Part shown: in pieces, positions 20,643-33,375 of the stretch | Position numbering within the stretch: position 1 is the stretch's first letter | Layout of the letters: the number at the start of each line of letters is the position of its first letter | DNA from: Absidia repens | Taxonomy: Eukaryota; Mucoromycota; Mucoromycetes; Mucorales; Cunninghamellaceae | Assembly (NCBI GenBank): GCA_002105175.1 | Contig: MCGE01000012.1 | Coordinates: forward strand, 930,001-994,000 | Length of the DNA stretch: 64,000 nt | Direction of reading: 5' to 3' | Position numbers and translations under genes: made by a program | Notes under the pieces: generated by a model | Databases searched by the model: none | What the model was told of the DNA's origin: nothing | What the model saw: the letters and a program-made list of their open reading frames with translations, nothing else

Positions 20643-23600
20643 TTGTTGTTGACTTTCAGGGTAATCAGAAGATGCTGACGGCGATGGTATCGTTGATAGT
20701 TTATTCGTCAAATTCTTTAGCTCCTTTTCACATTGACTGTCAAAAAAAAAAAAAAGGAAGACAAAAGAGATGAGTCAACTCAACTGGCAAACACATGCAC
20801 ATACCATCCCGCCTTTTTTCATTATTATTATTACCTTTGATGAGCCATCAATTTTCGGTTTTCTGCTTGCAAACTTGCCACCAGTTCTTCCATACTCCAC
20901 CATTGAGACAGGAGGCCTTTGATATACCGTTTCTGTTCCTTGAGGTGAGTGGTGTCTTCTTCCCATAAAAGCATTTGCTGCGTCAACTGTTTCACTCGGT
21001 TCTGGTATTCCGTCGCTTTTTCCATGGTAGGTTGTTGGGTCTGCAATTCACTTTCCACTTCAAAGATCCTGAATAGAACAAATATTCCGTTGTCAATCGT
21101 TTAGTTAAAAATAAATAAATCCCCACACTTCCCCCTCCATCCACCACCGCCCCACTTCTTTATATATATTTATATACCTTTTTCTACATTCTTCCAATTG
21201 ATCTTGTTGTTCATTGATAGTCTGTTGGTAGTCGTTGATTTTGGTATTTGCCACTTCCATATGTGCCTGCCATTCTTTTCTTGCTTCACGGTATCCACGC
21301 AGTTTGTTGGACTGTTCATCTTCCCATTTGATGTGTTTTTGTCTTGTCAATACGGCTTCCGATTTGAGTTTTTCCAAGCTTGCTGTTGTTTGTGAGAGCT
21401 GGGCCTTGAGCATGCGGTTTGTGTTGTAAAGTTGCTGTCGTTCCGCTTCTACCGTGCTGTCCATCACATGTTCCCGATGCAGACGTCCAATATGTTGAAG
21501 ATGTTGTTGTTTCAAAAACAGTTCGAAGTTTAGTTCATTGCGTAACAGGAGGACTTCACGTTTGAGGCCTGCGATCAATAGTTTGGTTTCTGATGAAGAA
21601 GTGTTGGAGCCATCACCACTGCCGGAGTTGGCAGCTGTGTTTTGATAATCCACCATCAGTGCTGCTGCTGCTACTGGTCCATCCTTGATTCGTGGTGATG
21701 TACAAGTTGAAGATACAGGTGATATCATGTGCTTCAAGCTGGCATCCTATATAAAGAATAATAAACATTAATATCCAAATCTTGCAGCGCAGCAGATACT
21801 TTTTTTTCTATTTACCCAAACGTCATCCCCAATCAGTACTTCAGTTCCACTTTTCAAGGCACGATGGAGTTGTAAAATGTTAGAAATCATAGGGGTCTTT
21901 GTTGCTTCAGAAGTTGAATCTAAAATAGCTGGCGATGATGATGATGATGAGGAAGATTTGACAGTAGTAGGTGGAGGTGGAGGTTGCAGTGCTGGGGAAC
22001 GTTTCACACTTGGTAAGGTCGAATCAGATTTGGCATCTTCATCATGTTGTTTCTGTGCTGTAGTCGCTGTCCAGAGAGATGTATCAAGCAAGTCCATTGA
22101 ATTCGTATGTTGTTGAGGCTGCTGGCTTGCGCCACTAGTCGATTCGTCGTCGGGGTTCATGTTGCTTGTCAAAAATGCCACCCGGGAAGCAGCATTGGTC
22201 AAATCCAAGCTCATAATTCTTGCAATCACATCAGGCGGTTCCATCTTCATCCATCTCGATCTATCAGTCAATTCCGTTTCCAGATCCATTGTCACCAAGT
22301 TTGGATGAAGCATATGTCTTGCCACTTGCACCATTGTTCTGGTCCGGAATGTTTCTTCATCAAATTCTTCAGGCACTGTAAATCCCTTCTGTTCAAAATA
22401 GGCGTATGGTTTGTGTAAAAAGTGTAAAAAGTTGCAAGGGTATAAGCCATAGAGTGCTGTGAAGAAAGGGCCCGTTTGTGGATTCGATGGAGGTGCTGCC
22501 AGTTTTGAAAAGGTGTAATCTATAAAAAAAAAGTCATTTAAATAACGTGAGTGCTGCCCATTCAGTTCCACTGCTTTTATTATTATTATTACCTGCACAA
22601 TCCCAATCCGTGTCGATCTTTCTCTTCCCAGATGGTGCTGATGTGAGGGAATGTTGTTTCTTTCGCATGTCACGTAATTGATCCCAAGAAATAGCCCGAG
22701 CAAAGATATAGAATAGTCGAGGCAAAAATGGTGGCAAAGATGTACAAATCCGTGGCAATAGCATGATCATATTGGTGACGGAAATGGCAATCAATGTGGT
22801 TGAATTGTCATACTAAAAAAAAAGGAAAACGGTTGTAAGTATAATGACACAGTTCTTGAGAGATCTCTTTCTTTTGTTTTCTTACCATCAGTGATTTTAG
22901 CATAGATTCAAACAAAGGAGTTTCCAAAATTTCGTGAGCATGAGTTCTCTATATATGTAAAATGTGAGTACAACGGTTATATTTAACATATTCTTTTCTA
23001 TCCTACCTTCCGCAGCATGAATTCGCTGAGTAGATAGACAATTTGAAGACGATGCTGACTAGACTGAAAATACCCATCCAGAAGACAAAAAAAGGGTTTC
23101 GTTTCCGCCGCACCAAGAGCCATCAGAATCAGCATTAGGTTCTTCGACCACTCCTCTTGTTCCATATCCAGTAAAGCTTGGTGTTGTAACCTAATGTCAT
23201 CACCTGTCTTTTCAGATTGCTGCTGCTGCTGCTGTTCTTGTTGTTCTTCCTGCTCTGTCTGTTTTTGTTGATCGACCATAAGTTCCACTTGATGCTGTTC
23301 TCGATCTTGATAAGCTCTTGCCCATTCCAAATAATAATTCACCGTCCAAGTTGCATAAATGGGCAATAAACTAGGAGACTGTGGTTGTTGCTGCTGTTGT
23401 TCTTGTTGTTGTTGATGATGCTGTTGTTCTTGGTGATGCTGTTGTCCTTGTTGCGGTAGGTCTTGTTGTTCTTGCTGTTGATCTTGCTGCTGATGCTGTT
23501 GCTGCTGGCGATGATGTCGTTGCTGTTGTTGTTGCTTGATTCTTATAATCTGTTGTTCCAATATCAAACTAGTAATAATAATTTGTCGCGCTTGCTGTTT

Positions 23601-24236
23601 GATACGATCGGTATAGGCAGCTGTCGTCAAAATGGGCTGAAGGGCTCGAGACCACCAAGACATTTGGAATATTCGGCTAGGACCCAACAACGGTAAAAGT
23701 GCGTGAACAAAGCATAAAAGTAAGTATTGTTGATTGTGAAGTCGTTGAGCTTCCGGAGTGCAAGATACTACAGTGACAGCCAAAGGAGAAGTAAGGATCG
23801 TAGTATTATACAGGAGAAATAATTCGGAAGAGAGTTTGTCAATGGCCGTATTCGTTTCGCTATCTTCCATACTGATGCTAGATGGTGTCAAGTTGTTGCT
23901 GCTACCGCTGGTTGTGCTAGCATTAAAGACGTTGCCAGTAGGATTGATACCAGAAGATGAAGGAGTTGAGGGTGTTGTATTTCCTGCATTGCTTGAGCTG
24001 TTGGTGAGGTTATTAGCCACTGAATTGGCAGCAGCAGCAAGGATAGATGACGGTGTGGTGTTGATAGTTGGTGTACTACTGTTGCTGGTATTTTTGTTCA
24101 CATGAGTGACAAGCTGTGAAGGATGTTCATCAAGGTAGGTTTCGATAGCATCCAGAGTCCCTTGCCCAGTTGATTTAGGTGTTGCTTGACGAATAGTTTG
24201 TGTTGCAGATTTTATGATATCTTTCAAAGTTACCAT
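20334..24236 (-). CDS. TSC1: Hamartin (TSC1) homologue
   Basis: Seven exons (23007-24236, 22886-22948, 22593-22812, 21816-22519, 21178-21746, 20835-21068, 20334-20736) give 1140 residues. All phases close. TSC1 stabilises TSC2 in the complex that inactivates the Rheb GTPase and restrains TORC1, and it acts at lysosomal or vacuolar membranes. Family evidence is the helical-repeat N-terminus (SMLKSLMYDNSTTLIAI.., PRICTSLPPFLPRLFYIFARA), the near-diagnostic block TGPFFTALYGLYPCNFLHFL followed by PYAYFEQKGF, and the long C-terminal coiled coil (about residues 740-1010). A large poly-Gln/His insert sits at about residues 240-350 and another poly-Gln near residue 1030. Length is close to human TSC1. 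TSC2 is not in this window. Confidence 0.92.
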
Positions 24237-24567
24237 TCAAATAGTATTGGATAAGATCAGTAGAGGGAAAACAAAAAAAGAAGACAAAGGAAAAAAAAAA
24301 GAAAAAAACACGCACCACCAAAAAGCGGCACTTTAAAACGACATAGAAACCTTACAGGCCACTTGATCAAAATTTTCCCCACAATCCTCTGTTATAATAA
24401 TGGTCAAAATCATATATTATAGTATTAATGAATATATTTATTGGATTTAAATCACACAAAAAAAAAAAAAAAAAAAAAAAAAAAGATAAATAATGATGTG
24501 TTGGCAGAGGTTACAAATGTAAAAAAAAAACAAAAAAAAAAACAAGATATATATATACTAATGATGA
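24237..24567. other. Intergenic between TSC1 and xanthine dioxygenase
   Basis: This is the promoter side of TSC1 and the 3' flank of the dioxygenase gene. Long A runs lie at 24461-24484 and 24520-24540. TTTATT on the plus strand (about 24437) could be the dioxygenase poly(A) signal. Confidence 0.4.
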
Positions 24568-25995
24568 CTAAACTTTGATAGCTGGGGAATCAGTGGCAGT
24601 GGCACCTGCGATGCGATAAGGAGCAAAGTCTTCATCAGTGACAGGAATAGGATCATCAGCAGAGGCCATGTTACATTGTTGGAAGATACGAGTATCGGTA
24701 TCCTTCAAGGTACCAACGACAGAATGTAATACACCGCGGTTGTGGAAAATGACGAAATCACCGTCTTGCCATTCATGAGTATAGACATTTTCGGGAGCAA
24801 TCGCAGGACGTTGAAATTGATAAAGCAAGTCGCGCACCTTGTTCAAGTCACCCATAGGCTTTCCATCAATAATCAGGTCTTCTACAGCAGCAGGATGTAC
24901 TTGAAGATGGATTTTTTTGGTCACAGGGTTTTTCCAGAGCTATATCAAATGAAATAAAATAAATCAGTACAAATTGAATGATGTTTATATTAGTGTGAGT
25001 TTTTACCATGGGATAAATCTTGATAGCATTGTTATCAATGGGAGGTAATTCTTCAGGCGACAATTCCTTTCCTTCAGATACCATTCCGAGCCCTGTGGAA
25101 CGTGCACGTGCCTTAGACATCCAGAGATAAGGATGCGCCGCGTACTTGACCTTGGTTCTGAATGCCAAATCTTTCATATCAGGTGGCAAAATTTCAAATG
25201 CTCTTTGGCCAGAGATAACTATTAATAAATGTGTGTGCGAGTGTAAATGTAAGATGTGGAATAAACAGTCTATTTATATATATAAATATCAACTTACAGG
25301 CAGTGGTACCCAGTTGGACATCCAAAGTATCACCAGTACCATCATCATAGAGTAAAGTTTGACGACGAGGTTCAGGATTCTTCACACCAAACAGAGTAGT
25401 CACCTTGGGGGGATTCAGCTTGTATAGAGCAGCGTCCATGTGCCAACGGTAAAAGCGAGTCTTGCCTTCAGCTTCTTGTTCATCAGTCAAATGGGTCTTG
25501 TGGAATACTCGGTGGTTGGGATGGGTCAATTTTCGTTCCTTGATACCTTGATAATCCTTGACAGTGCCATGGCCTAGTAATTGTACTTGAGGGACATCAG
25601 GGAGAGGAGAGAGATCTCTGGCAATGACTGATTGTTCAGCTCGATGTTGGCCACCATGTCCATATGTATCCACTTCGGGTTCAAATCTTTTGGTAATGGT
25701 ATATTGTGTTTTTGGGCAGACATGACCTTGACCATGAATTACCACTACTTGATGAGTATAGACAGCTTCTTCCAGTTGCTTGAATTCTTCATCTGTAAAC
25801 AATAATATATCATACCGCATTAGTTAAACATAAAGAGAAGATGGAATGTGATGGTGGGAAAAAAAAATAACAGAAGTGGGAAGGGAGGGAGGAGAATGGC
25901 TTACCAGTGATCTTTTCCAAATCTAAATCAGAAATAGATACACCAAAGTCAACACCAGATTGAGGGGATTGAAGAGGCTTGAGAGTAAAAGTCAT
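24568..25995 (-). CDS. xanA: Alpha-ketoglutarate-dependent xanthine dioxygenase
   Basis: Four exons (25905-25995, 25298-25792, 25007-25218, 24568-24939) give 389 residues. It is a TauD/TfdA-fold Fe(II)/2-oxoglutarate dioxygenase. XanA oxidises xanthine to uric acid, a fungal replacement for xanthine dehydrogenase in purine use. The iron ligands are His148 and Asp150 in RFYRWHMDAAL and probably His338 in HNRGVLHSV, close to the positions described for A. nidulans XanA (149, 151, 340). The 2-oxoglutarate-binding Arg is probably in DTDTRIFQQCN. The motif YGHGGQHR near residue 80 also fits XanA. General TauD membership is certain; xanthine as substrate is inferred from these matches. A CCCGCGGAATTTAAA box lies about 240 bases upstream. 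Confidence 0.82.
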
Positions 25996-27289
25996 AATAT
26001 AAGAATAAAAGTGTGTTGCGTAATAAAACGAGATAAAAGAAAAGTAAAAAAGAGAAATTAAAAAGAAAGAGATTGTAAGAAAAACCTCCTGACCACACCC
26101 TTTTGTATCTTGGGATTTTCTATTTTATCAACAGACATGCTAAAGGACGGTACATTCATGCTGTACCAACAACTTGCTTCAAAGTAGAATGTGTTTCCTC
26201 CAATCAAAACGAGCAAATCAAGGGTATATTGAGAGTAGTCCCGCGGAATTTAAAAATCAAAAACAGGAACAATGACAGGCGACTTCCGGTATGTCAATGA
26301 TAGCTATAATGAAAAAAAAGAAATGGGGAAAGATTTAAGAGAAAAGTCAAAGCTCTTGATGAGAATCGTGCACGAGAAATAATTTACATAATACAAAATA
26401 AATGAAGGTATATGAAAATAGATGGGTGCAGGATACCATTGACAATACTCCGTCCATTTATATGAGAGCACAATTTAGTCTTTAAAGAAAGAAGTTTTAT
26501 CATTATTACATAAGTATATGATTATGATAATAAAAACAACTAAAAAGTCTTTGGAGAATACAAGTCAAATGGAAATTGAGGGGTATAATGACAGACAGAA
26601 ATAATTATGACATAATGGTTGACATGAGGGATATAATGGAAAATTGGGATTCTGTCCGAAAGAAAGCCCGCTTGTAAAGCCCAATCCATGTGAAAACGTG
26701 CTTTCGTTCTATAAGGTCGGTTGTTGCTTGATTAGTATTATCACGCTTAATCCTCCGTCCTACAGTACATCATAAATATAATTGCCAATCCATCTTTTTT
26801 CATAGATATCATTTAAATAGAAGAATATAGGGAAGGAAAATGTTCGGGATACTTCTGCTTTGGGCGATGTTCGGTACTCTCTCACTCAACACTTCCAAAA
26901 TACAACAATATATATAGATATATAAATAGAATCTGTGGGAATTGAAGCGTGGGTTTTGCGGGAATTGGGGATTGGGGATTGGCCGGATCCCCTTATTTCG
27001 CACTTTAATGGACGATCCTTTGGAACATACTGTCATCCTCAGCGTTCAACCGATTGACTTTTTGTGTGTATGGGAAAAAGGTTCCAGGATAGGTATGGAC
27101 GCCTCCATCATCTCACTTTCTGGTGAGCAGCTACATGGCACCAAACTCATTATATCATACACAAGGAAAATAATGAACTGGATATATTACATATGTCCAG
27201 TCTAGTGGAGCTATAGTATTTTATAGAGAACGCTACGATGGTTGCACAGCCTGTCGATTAATATGAATGGTAGAGCGGGATAGAAGTGT
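25996..27289. other. Intergenic upstream of xanthine dioxygenase
   Basis: No gene recognised. On the minus strand TTTTTAAATTCCGCGGGACT (26238-26257) is oriented toward the dioxygenase and resembles the repeat-head motif. A GGGGATT triplet array lies at 26966-26985. The small ORFs at 26809-27205 have no coding character. Confidence 0.4.
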
Positions 27290-28080
27290 GTCATATTAAG
27301 TGACCTCGGACCACAAAACAAAGCATAGTAAGTGAGCTGGAAAGTAGGTGTTCAGTAGGCCATTTCACAAACTAGACATAATAACAGCTTTGTACAGTGC
27401 ATCATATAATGAGTCTGAGAATAGGTAATAAAAAAGTGTATTTTATTTAAAGAAATATAGTAGATATTAAACTATGAGCACAGCGTTTATTGTAACAAGG
27501 AATCTAAAAGAAAGAACTAGCATAAGGAAGACAATCGGAGAGCAGAAGAAAGGTCAACACTAACATGAAGGTCAAATTGTAAAAAGGAATCTAATATATT
27601 GTGCTGATCAGGGAGTAAGGTGTGAGAATCGCTGAAAGGATATGTTTTATTAAAGCATAATAACACGCCACTGATTTAGATGGATGGTGTTGTAAAAAAA
27701 AAAAAAAAGATCTACGGTACAAGACATAAGGGAAAATAGTAAGTCACTGTTATATTGAAGGGGGTAAAAAGAAACAATTTTATTCAGATGTAGATACAAA
27801 TGATGACAAACTAACTCTAAACTAAGCTAATGAAGATTCCAAAAAGTCAACTAATGGTTATCCTAAATCCTGAATCCAAAATGAAAGGGTTTCCACATGC
27901 ATCTTGCAATCCCTGAGCTGAAATCCCTTCTAAACTAATCTTGACACTAATCTAAGTCCAACGTAATCCCAAAGAAGTTGAAATGGTGAAGAGAAAAAAA
28001 GATATGCAAAGAAGAAAGAGAGGCGAAAAACAGAAAAAGCGGGGGAGAGAAAATAAATATACACGTGTGCGGGATTTAAA
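27290..28080 (-). repeat. Dispersed repeat, copy D (minus strand)
   Basis: On the minus strand it starts at 28080 with TTTAAATCCCGCACACGTGT. The pyrimidine tract, the conserved block (TTAGTGTCAAGATTAGTTTAG, then CTCAGGGATTGCAAGATGCA) at about 27960-27870, and AATAAA at 27770-27785 and about 27650 follow. The distal module (GACTCATTATATGATGC.., TTTTGTGAAATGGCC) reaches to about 27290. It is the only copy in inverse orientation. Confidence 0.85.
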
Positions 28081-29474
28081 CTGTTTCATTTCAAGAGATT
28101 ATTTGGGGATACAAAAGGACCCCTCATCTTTAATTTACAACAATCAATAGCTTGCAAATATGCAATTGCTTTTGGAAAATCTATGGGTATTATTGTACAA
28201 TGTATGAAGCTGACTGTAGATTATATATACTGTATACATTAAATTTATTAGCTTTACTTCTGATTTTTATGTTAATGATATTACTTTTATTACTGATAAA
28301 TAAAAAAAATTATTTTATTTACCGTCTCTCTGTCCCTCTCCTCTTATTCTGTAGTACTAAGGTACATGTAGCTAGCCATTGGGAACAGGAACATATATTA
28401 CACGTATCGTGTTTTTATAACGGGATAGTTGATTATGGTATAGGGTTTATAAGGAAAAGAATATGGAATTGGATCCACAAGAGGAATAATAATGATTGAT
28501 TAGGCTTGTGAAAGGACGTACTGTAATATAAGGCACATGATTAAGCTTGGCAGGATCATCCCCACCCCTGTTGTTTATTTAAATTTTAAGAGTTGGTAGA
28601 CTTGACCAAAATGATACAATCTCAATGACAGTTCCAAACTCCCTAGGCTAATTTTTTATTTACTGCCGAATTGTATGCACACTATCAATCAACCTTTATC
28701 AGCGATCATCGCATATTGCGATTCAAACGAAACGGGGATATTATTTTAACTTGTTTTGTATCATATATCATACAATGGAAAAGAAAAATATGTATATCTT
28801 GGGTAAAAAATTACACTATCAGATAGAAAAGAAAATCAGGAAAAATGGGATCCTCTCATTCAACGATGAGGTGGACTTCCTTTTTTGATGCTTTTGCGCG
28901 CAGATGGAAAGAAAGATATTAAAAAAAAAAAAAAAAAAACGGGTAAAGATCTTCCCCAGCACAAAAAAAAAGGTGAGAGAGAAAGAGAGACGCCAAGGAT
29001 TACCCAATGAAAGATGGAATCCCCGGAAGAACACATATTTTTTAAAATGCCATCTATCAGATGTAGTCTTTCAAGATCCGATGATAACTCAATTTCATTT
29101 ATGGACTAGCATTCGATCTGATAAACATTTTTGATGGACATGAAATTTTTTTTATCCGAACAACAGTGTTGTATTCATTGCCAATGATGATTCATTATTC
29201 ATATTTTGATTTATCACATCCGACACAACCTTGTTTCTTTTTCACATGGTTACTATCAAAACTAGAGAGACAAGACAATCAACATAATCAAAACAAAATA
29301 ATAAATAAATAGTCAACTCGAAATATGTCAAACTTTCTTTATTTGAAAAGCTGTCAGAAGAAAAATAAAATAAAATAAGAGAATGTCTAAACTAAAAAAC
29401 TAATTTGTAGGGATGGAGGAGAAAGAATGAGATAGAGATTGATGGATAGTTGATATAAAAAAACAAAAAACAAA
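28081..29474. other. Intergenic, no gene seen
   Basis: AT-rich with mononucleotide runs (A18 at 28921-28939). The 115-codon ORF at 28152-28499 is hydrophobic, low in complexity and lacks any recognisable motif, so it is not called. The 3' end of the superoxide dismutase transcript lies at about 29330-29474. Confidence 0.4.
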
Positions 29475-30005
29475 CTAGTTTGCTTTAGGAGCAGCCCAGC
29501 CAATAGGAGCACACAAGAATCGACCGCCAGCATTGCCAGTGGTGTTGGAAAGAGGAGAACCACCACGTCCAAGATCATCTTCGCCAGAATGGATCAACAT
29601 ACCACGTCCCACGACGCTATATTTACCATGCAACGAGATCAAGTCAGCAGTAATGTCAAGCACAGCCGATTGGTCGGGACCAGGGGAGTAGATGTTACCA
29701 AGATCACCCACATGGCGTTCTTCATCGGTGGGGCCACCATGTGTCTTATTGAAGGGGTTGTAATGGGCCAAGGTAGAATTGCAGCCTTCAGTCAAATCAC
29801 CATATTCGTGGACGTGAATACCATGGTTACCTTCAGGAAGACCCCATACTTCGACGTGAATGGTGGTAGGTCCATGTGTCTTTTCTTGACTAAAGGAGGC
29901 CACACCATGTGCACCCTGATCATTTTTGAAGACGGCCACAGCGTTCAAAGCACAACCAACAGCAGAATGGGCAAGGACACAAAGAGGGATTAAAGAAAGT
30001 TTCAT
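29475..30005 (-). CDS. Secreted Cu/Zn superoxide dismutase
   Basis: A single exon encodes 176 residues. The enzyme dismutates superoxide to oxygen and hydrogen peroxide. Metal ligands are all present: Cu by His64 and His66 (GIHVHEYGD), bridging His81 and His139 (GMLIHSGEDD). Zn is bound by His81, His89, His98 and Asp101. Cys75 and Cys165 would form the conserved disulphide, and Arg162 in GGRFLC is the active-site arginine. Residues 1-18 (MKLSLIPLCVLAHSAVGC) form a signal peptide, so this is an extracellular or cell-wall form rather than the cytosolic Sod1. It is intronless, unlike its neighbours. TTTCAAATCCCGC sits about 125 bases upstream of the start. Confidence 0.93.
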   Translation of the reverse strand: MKLSLIPLCVLAHSAVGCALNAVAVFKNDQGAHGVASFSQEKTHGPTTIHVEVWGLPEGNHGIHVHEYGDLTEGCNSTLAHYNPFNKTHGGPTDEERHVGDLGNIYSPGPDQSAVLDITADLISLHGKYSVVGRGMLIHSGEDDLGRGGSPLSNTTGNAGGRFLCAPIGWAAPKAN

Positions 30006-30802
30006 AGTGATGATGATAATGCGTTTTATAAAAAAAAAGTTATGTATTTAGGGAAAAAAAAAGAAAAGAAAGGCGTCCGTCATGGGAGGGAGCGTCAATC
30101 CTTTTTATAGACATTTTATTTTTTTATTTTCAAATCCCGCTCATAGAGAAAATGCGTCACACGGTTACAAAGAGATGTTTGGGTGATCCTTTTCAAGCAA
30201 AAGTTATTTTGTGTCAGCCACCAAGCCTCGTTGCTATTCTATTTTTATAATTTACCATGAAACTACAATGAAGAAAAAAAAGTGACACGGAAGAAAAAGC
30301 ATTTTTTGGCTGACAATTCAATGAGTTTTTCACCGACAAGAGTAAACGGAGAAACCGCAAATTATACTGTGTGTGGGATAAATCTTAATACATACTCAGA
30401 AGACTGTCAATCGGTATAATCTATCATACACAATATGATTTGATTAATTGATTGATTCGCTTCAGTAATGCAGATGAACGATGTTTTATTTTCGCGGCTA
30501 TTCTTTTTTAAAATGCATCTCACAGATCATTGCCTGCATGGTGATATTATCTAATAAAGGATAAATACAGTGATCACAACATTTGATGCTGTTAGAAAAA
30601 CCGTGTAACCTACAGAAAATTAAAAGAAGTAAAAGGATCGGGCGTTTTCAGGCTCAACATGATATTCCACATGATAACAATAAAAAGACAACCAAAGCGT
30701 ATGGGTATGGACTATATTGTCACAAAGGATTTTATTAAAAAAAAAAGGGCAAATCAAATAATATATACTAGAAGGAGCGCTATGACTAAGCTAATAACAA
30801 AT
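30006..30802. other. Intergenic with promoter of superoxide dismutase
   Basis: TTTCAAATCCCGCTCATAG at about 30128-30146 matches the repeat-head motif but lacks CACGTG. The rest is AT-rich. The 3' end of the transporter gene, which ends at 30803, is on the other side. Confidence 0.4.
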
Positions 30803-32376
30803 CTATTCTGGGGAGGATGACAATAAGGGTCGAGTTTCACCTTCAAATTCTTCAGTATCACTTGCAAATGGCCAACGCATCACGCCGTTGAAATAAAAGG
30901 TACCAGCCACCATAATTACAAAGCCCCACACTTGAATCCAAGAAAAGGTTTCCCAGCCCAAATAAATGGATACCATCCAGATAAATAGAGTTCTAATAAA
31001 TAATTCAAATCAATCCTTTTAAATCCACACAATTCCGGTCCCTCTTAGTTTTTTTTTTTTTTTTTTTTTTTCACTTACCTTGATGTGTCAATTGTACTTC
31101 TTGCAGTAGCCGAAATAGTATCGGTGATGGTAAGTCCAAACCAATTGAAGAAAGCAATGGACAAACTGATACAAATCCCGATCTGCCACACACTTGGATG
31201 ATCAAAGAAGTCATGGAACCCCTGCACCATATCAAAGTGAACAGATTGATCACGGAAAAGGACATGGAGAATGGGTAATGCACTGAGAACCGATATCATA
31301 CCAAAGGAGCCTTCCAAACCAACGGCCTTGAGAGGTGTCACTTTATACCGAGCCAAGATTTTCTCTTCCACCACAAACTGCGTCGCTGTAAATATCTGAG
31401 CGCCCAATACCAACACCACACCTATAAATGAATGCCAATCCACTTCGGCTGCCATGTCAGGCCCAACACCAGGTCGGGTCTGGGGGAATAAAACAGAGGA
31501 TAAACCAACAACCGCCACACCTAAAACCACACATACCAAAGAGAACCATTCAAAAGGCCGTAACCGTCGATGTAAAAATAAATAACTGAATATCCCAGTA
31601 AAGATCACCACTGCACCACGAAGCATTTGGTATACACTTGCTGATGTCAAAATAAGTCCAACGTTCATCAACTAAGTTCACAAAAAAAAAAAAAAAGGGC
31701 AAGTGAATAATTATCCTTATTGTCACGGGGAAGTATGGAGGTTGTCTGTTCATTTTTGTACTTGCTGTGGTAGCGGTCAAATCACAAGCAGTGGGAATCC
31801 AAAATAAAAGAGATTTTACACCTTTCAGAGGGGGTAATGAGGAAACACGATGATCTTTTCCACTATAATCCACTACCGAGCTTTCACCCGACGATGAAGA
31901 ATCCACTGGTTGTATAAGAGCAGCAGCAGAAGAATCAGTTATGCCTTGGTTCCGTCGTCTTCGTTGTTGCCATTTTTGAAATAGATAAACCACCCATACA
32001 AACGTTTCCCCCACAAACATATTCAGCCTAGATCCCATGTATCATCATCAAAAATGTGTTATCATATATAGATTTCCTGTTCCTTTTTTTTTTTTCTTTT
32101 CTTGAAGGGTACTTTACGTTTGCCAAACAGGTTGCTCAAAATAACGCCGTTTTGCGGGATCAGGGTCTTGACAATTGTCAACACATTGCATATCTTGGTA
32201 TTTGTTTAGAATGGTATTGCATACACCTGCCGAAGAAGAAGAAGAGATGAATGTCATGAGGATGTTCATTCACATTGCGGAAATGGAGACTTACCAGATA
32301 TCAGCATACCCACTACAAGGATGCTAGTAGTACTTACTAAGGTTTTATGATGAGTAGATTGTGTATTGGTTGGCAT
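30803..32376 (-). CDS. SLC35F6-like nucleotide-sugar/drug-metabolite transporter, frameshifted
   Basis: Five exons (32295-32376, 32118-32226, 31766-32027, 31079-31671, 30803-30993) encode a roughly 411-residue ten-segment membrane protein of the SLC35F6 (C2orf18) type in the drug/metabolite transporter superfamily. Family motifs are QTLNMFVGETFVW, LTSASVYQMLRGAVVIFTGI, a central GSFGMISVL, and STIDTSR then TLFIWMVSIY. After that point the frame breaks: an A4 run at 30960-30963 has one base too many. Read literally the protein ends at 30858 (393 residues). Dropping one base restores GWETFSWIQVWGFVIMVAGT to the stop at 30803. The third intron (31672-31765) starts with GC, not GT. Probable Golgi, lysosomal or ER location is inferred from the family. 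Confidence 0.85.
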
Positions 32377-33375
32377 GATGAGTGATTATGTAGAGAAGAA
32401 GACAAAAAAAAAAAAAAAAGATAACGAAAAAGAGAGAATGATAAAGAAAAAAAGGGGGGAGTTGAAATAAATGCGTATTTTCATTCTCAATCCCTTTTAG
32501 GGAAAATATCCTAAAAGGTAACCCTAATATGAGTTTATCAACCACCAATCACGATAATGATAAATGAGGTCCCCTTTCACTCCCATATCACACATGACTG
32601 TCAGTTTCTTTTCTCTTTTTTCTAATCAGTTCAGTAACAAGGTTTAACCGTACTTGTACTGTGCAAAAAAACATGTGCTCTTTTCATAATACATACCTCT
32701 ATACATTACCAGTCAGTGGTTCGCATCATTTCAAGCTGATGATCTATTTGTCTGTGTAAGCATGATATCATCGGGTTGACTGACAAAAACTACAGTGTCC
32801 TCGTGATCCAGATCCCGTCTTCCGAGAAGTGATCAACTATCCCCCCTTTTTTTTGGCAATAAAAAAAATACATACTTCGGGTTACCAATGAAAAATCGTT
32901 TGATATATAGTTAGTGATGCCGTTTTTCCCCTCTAAGAGTTGTTGCGGTATGTATTCAGCACTAGAGTCAACTATGATATCATGCAATTCAGTTCTGTGC
33001 ATATAGTTTTGGCCTATGCTGCCTATATATAGCCATGGGCATTGATTACACCATATAAATAAAAAATCATCCAAGTTCAGGGTTCTGTCAATATGACTCA
33101 TGTTAAAGCCTGCCAGATAATAAATAAACCCCACCTAGTATATATTTTTGCACGACGTAAAGACATATCCATATAATACAACACAGTACGGTACAGATTA
33201 ATAAACCATGTACATATAGCTAATATCAATAGACATCTTCACCACAATAAGAGCCATCCATATGTATAATATGATCAATAATATTCTTTTTTATTTCAAA
33301 AACAATCCCTACAAAGAAATCAACATATCCACTATCTACACTATTTCTAAACTACATAATACTAGAAATACTATA
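32377..33375. other. Intergenic between transporter and TAF9
   Basis: Promoter side of the transporter and 3' flank of TAF9 (TTTATT at about 33291). An ORF at 32790-33134 (minus) has no recognisable motif. Confidence 0.4.

Noticed and set aside
22948..22998. Independent small genes within the 20.3-24.2 kb minus-strand ORFs
   Set aside because: All the minus-strand ORFs there join by good GT-AG introns with matching phase into one TSC1 gene.
28152..28499. 115-codon ORF in the 28 kb intergenic stretch
   Set aside because: Low-complexity hydrophobic translation of AT-rich DNA, no motif, no intron structure like real genes here.
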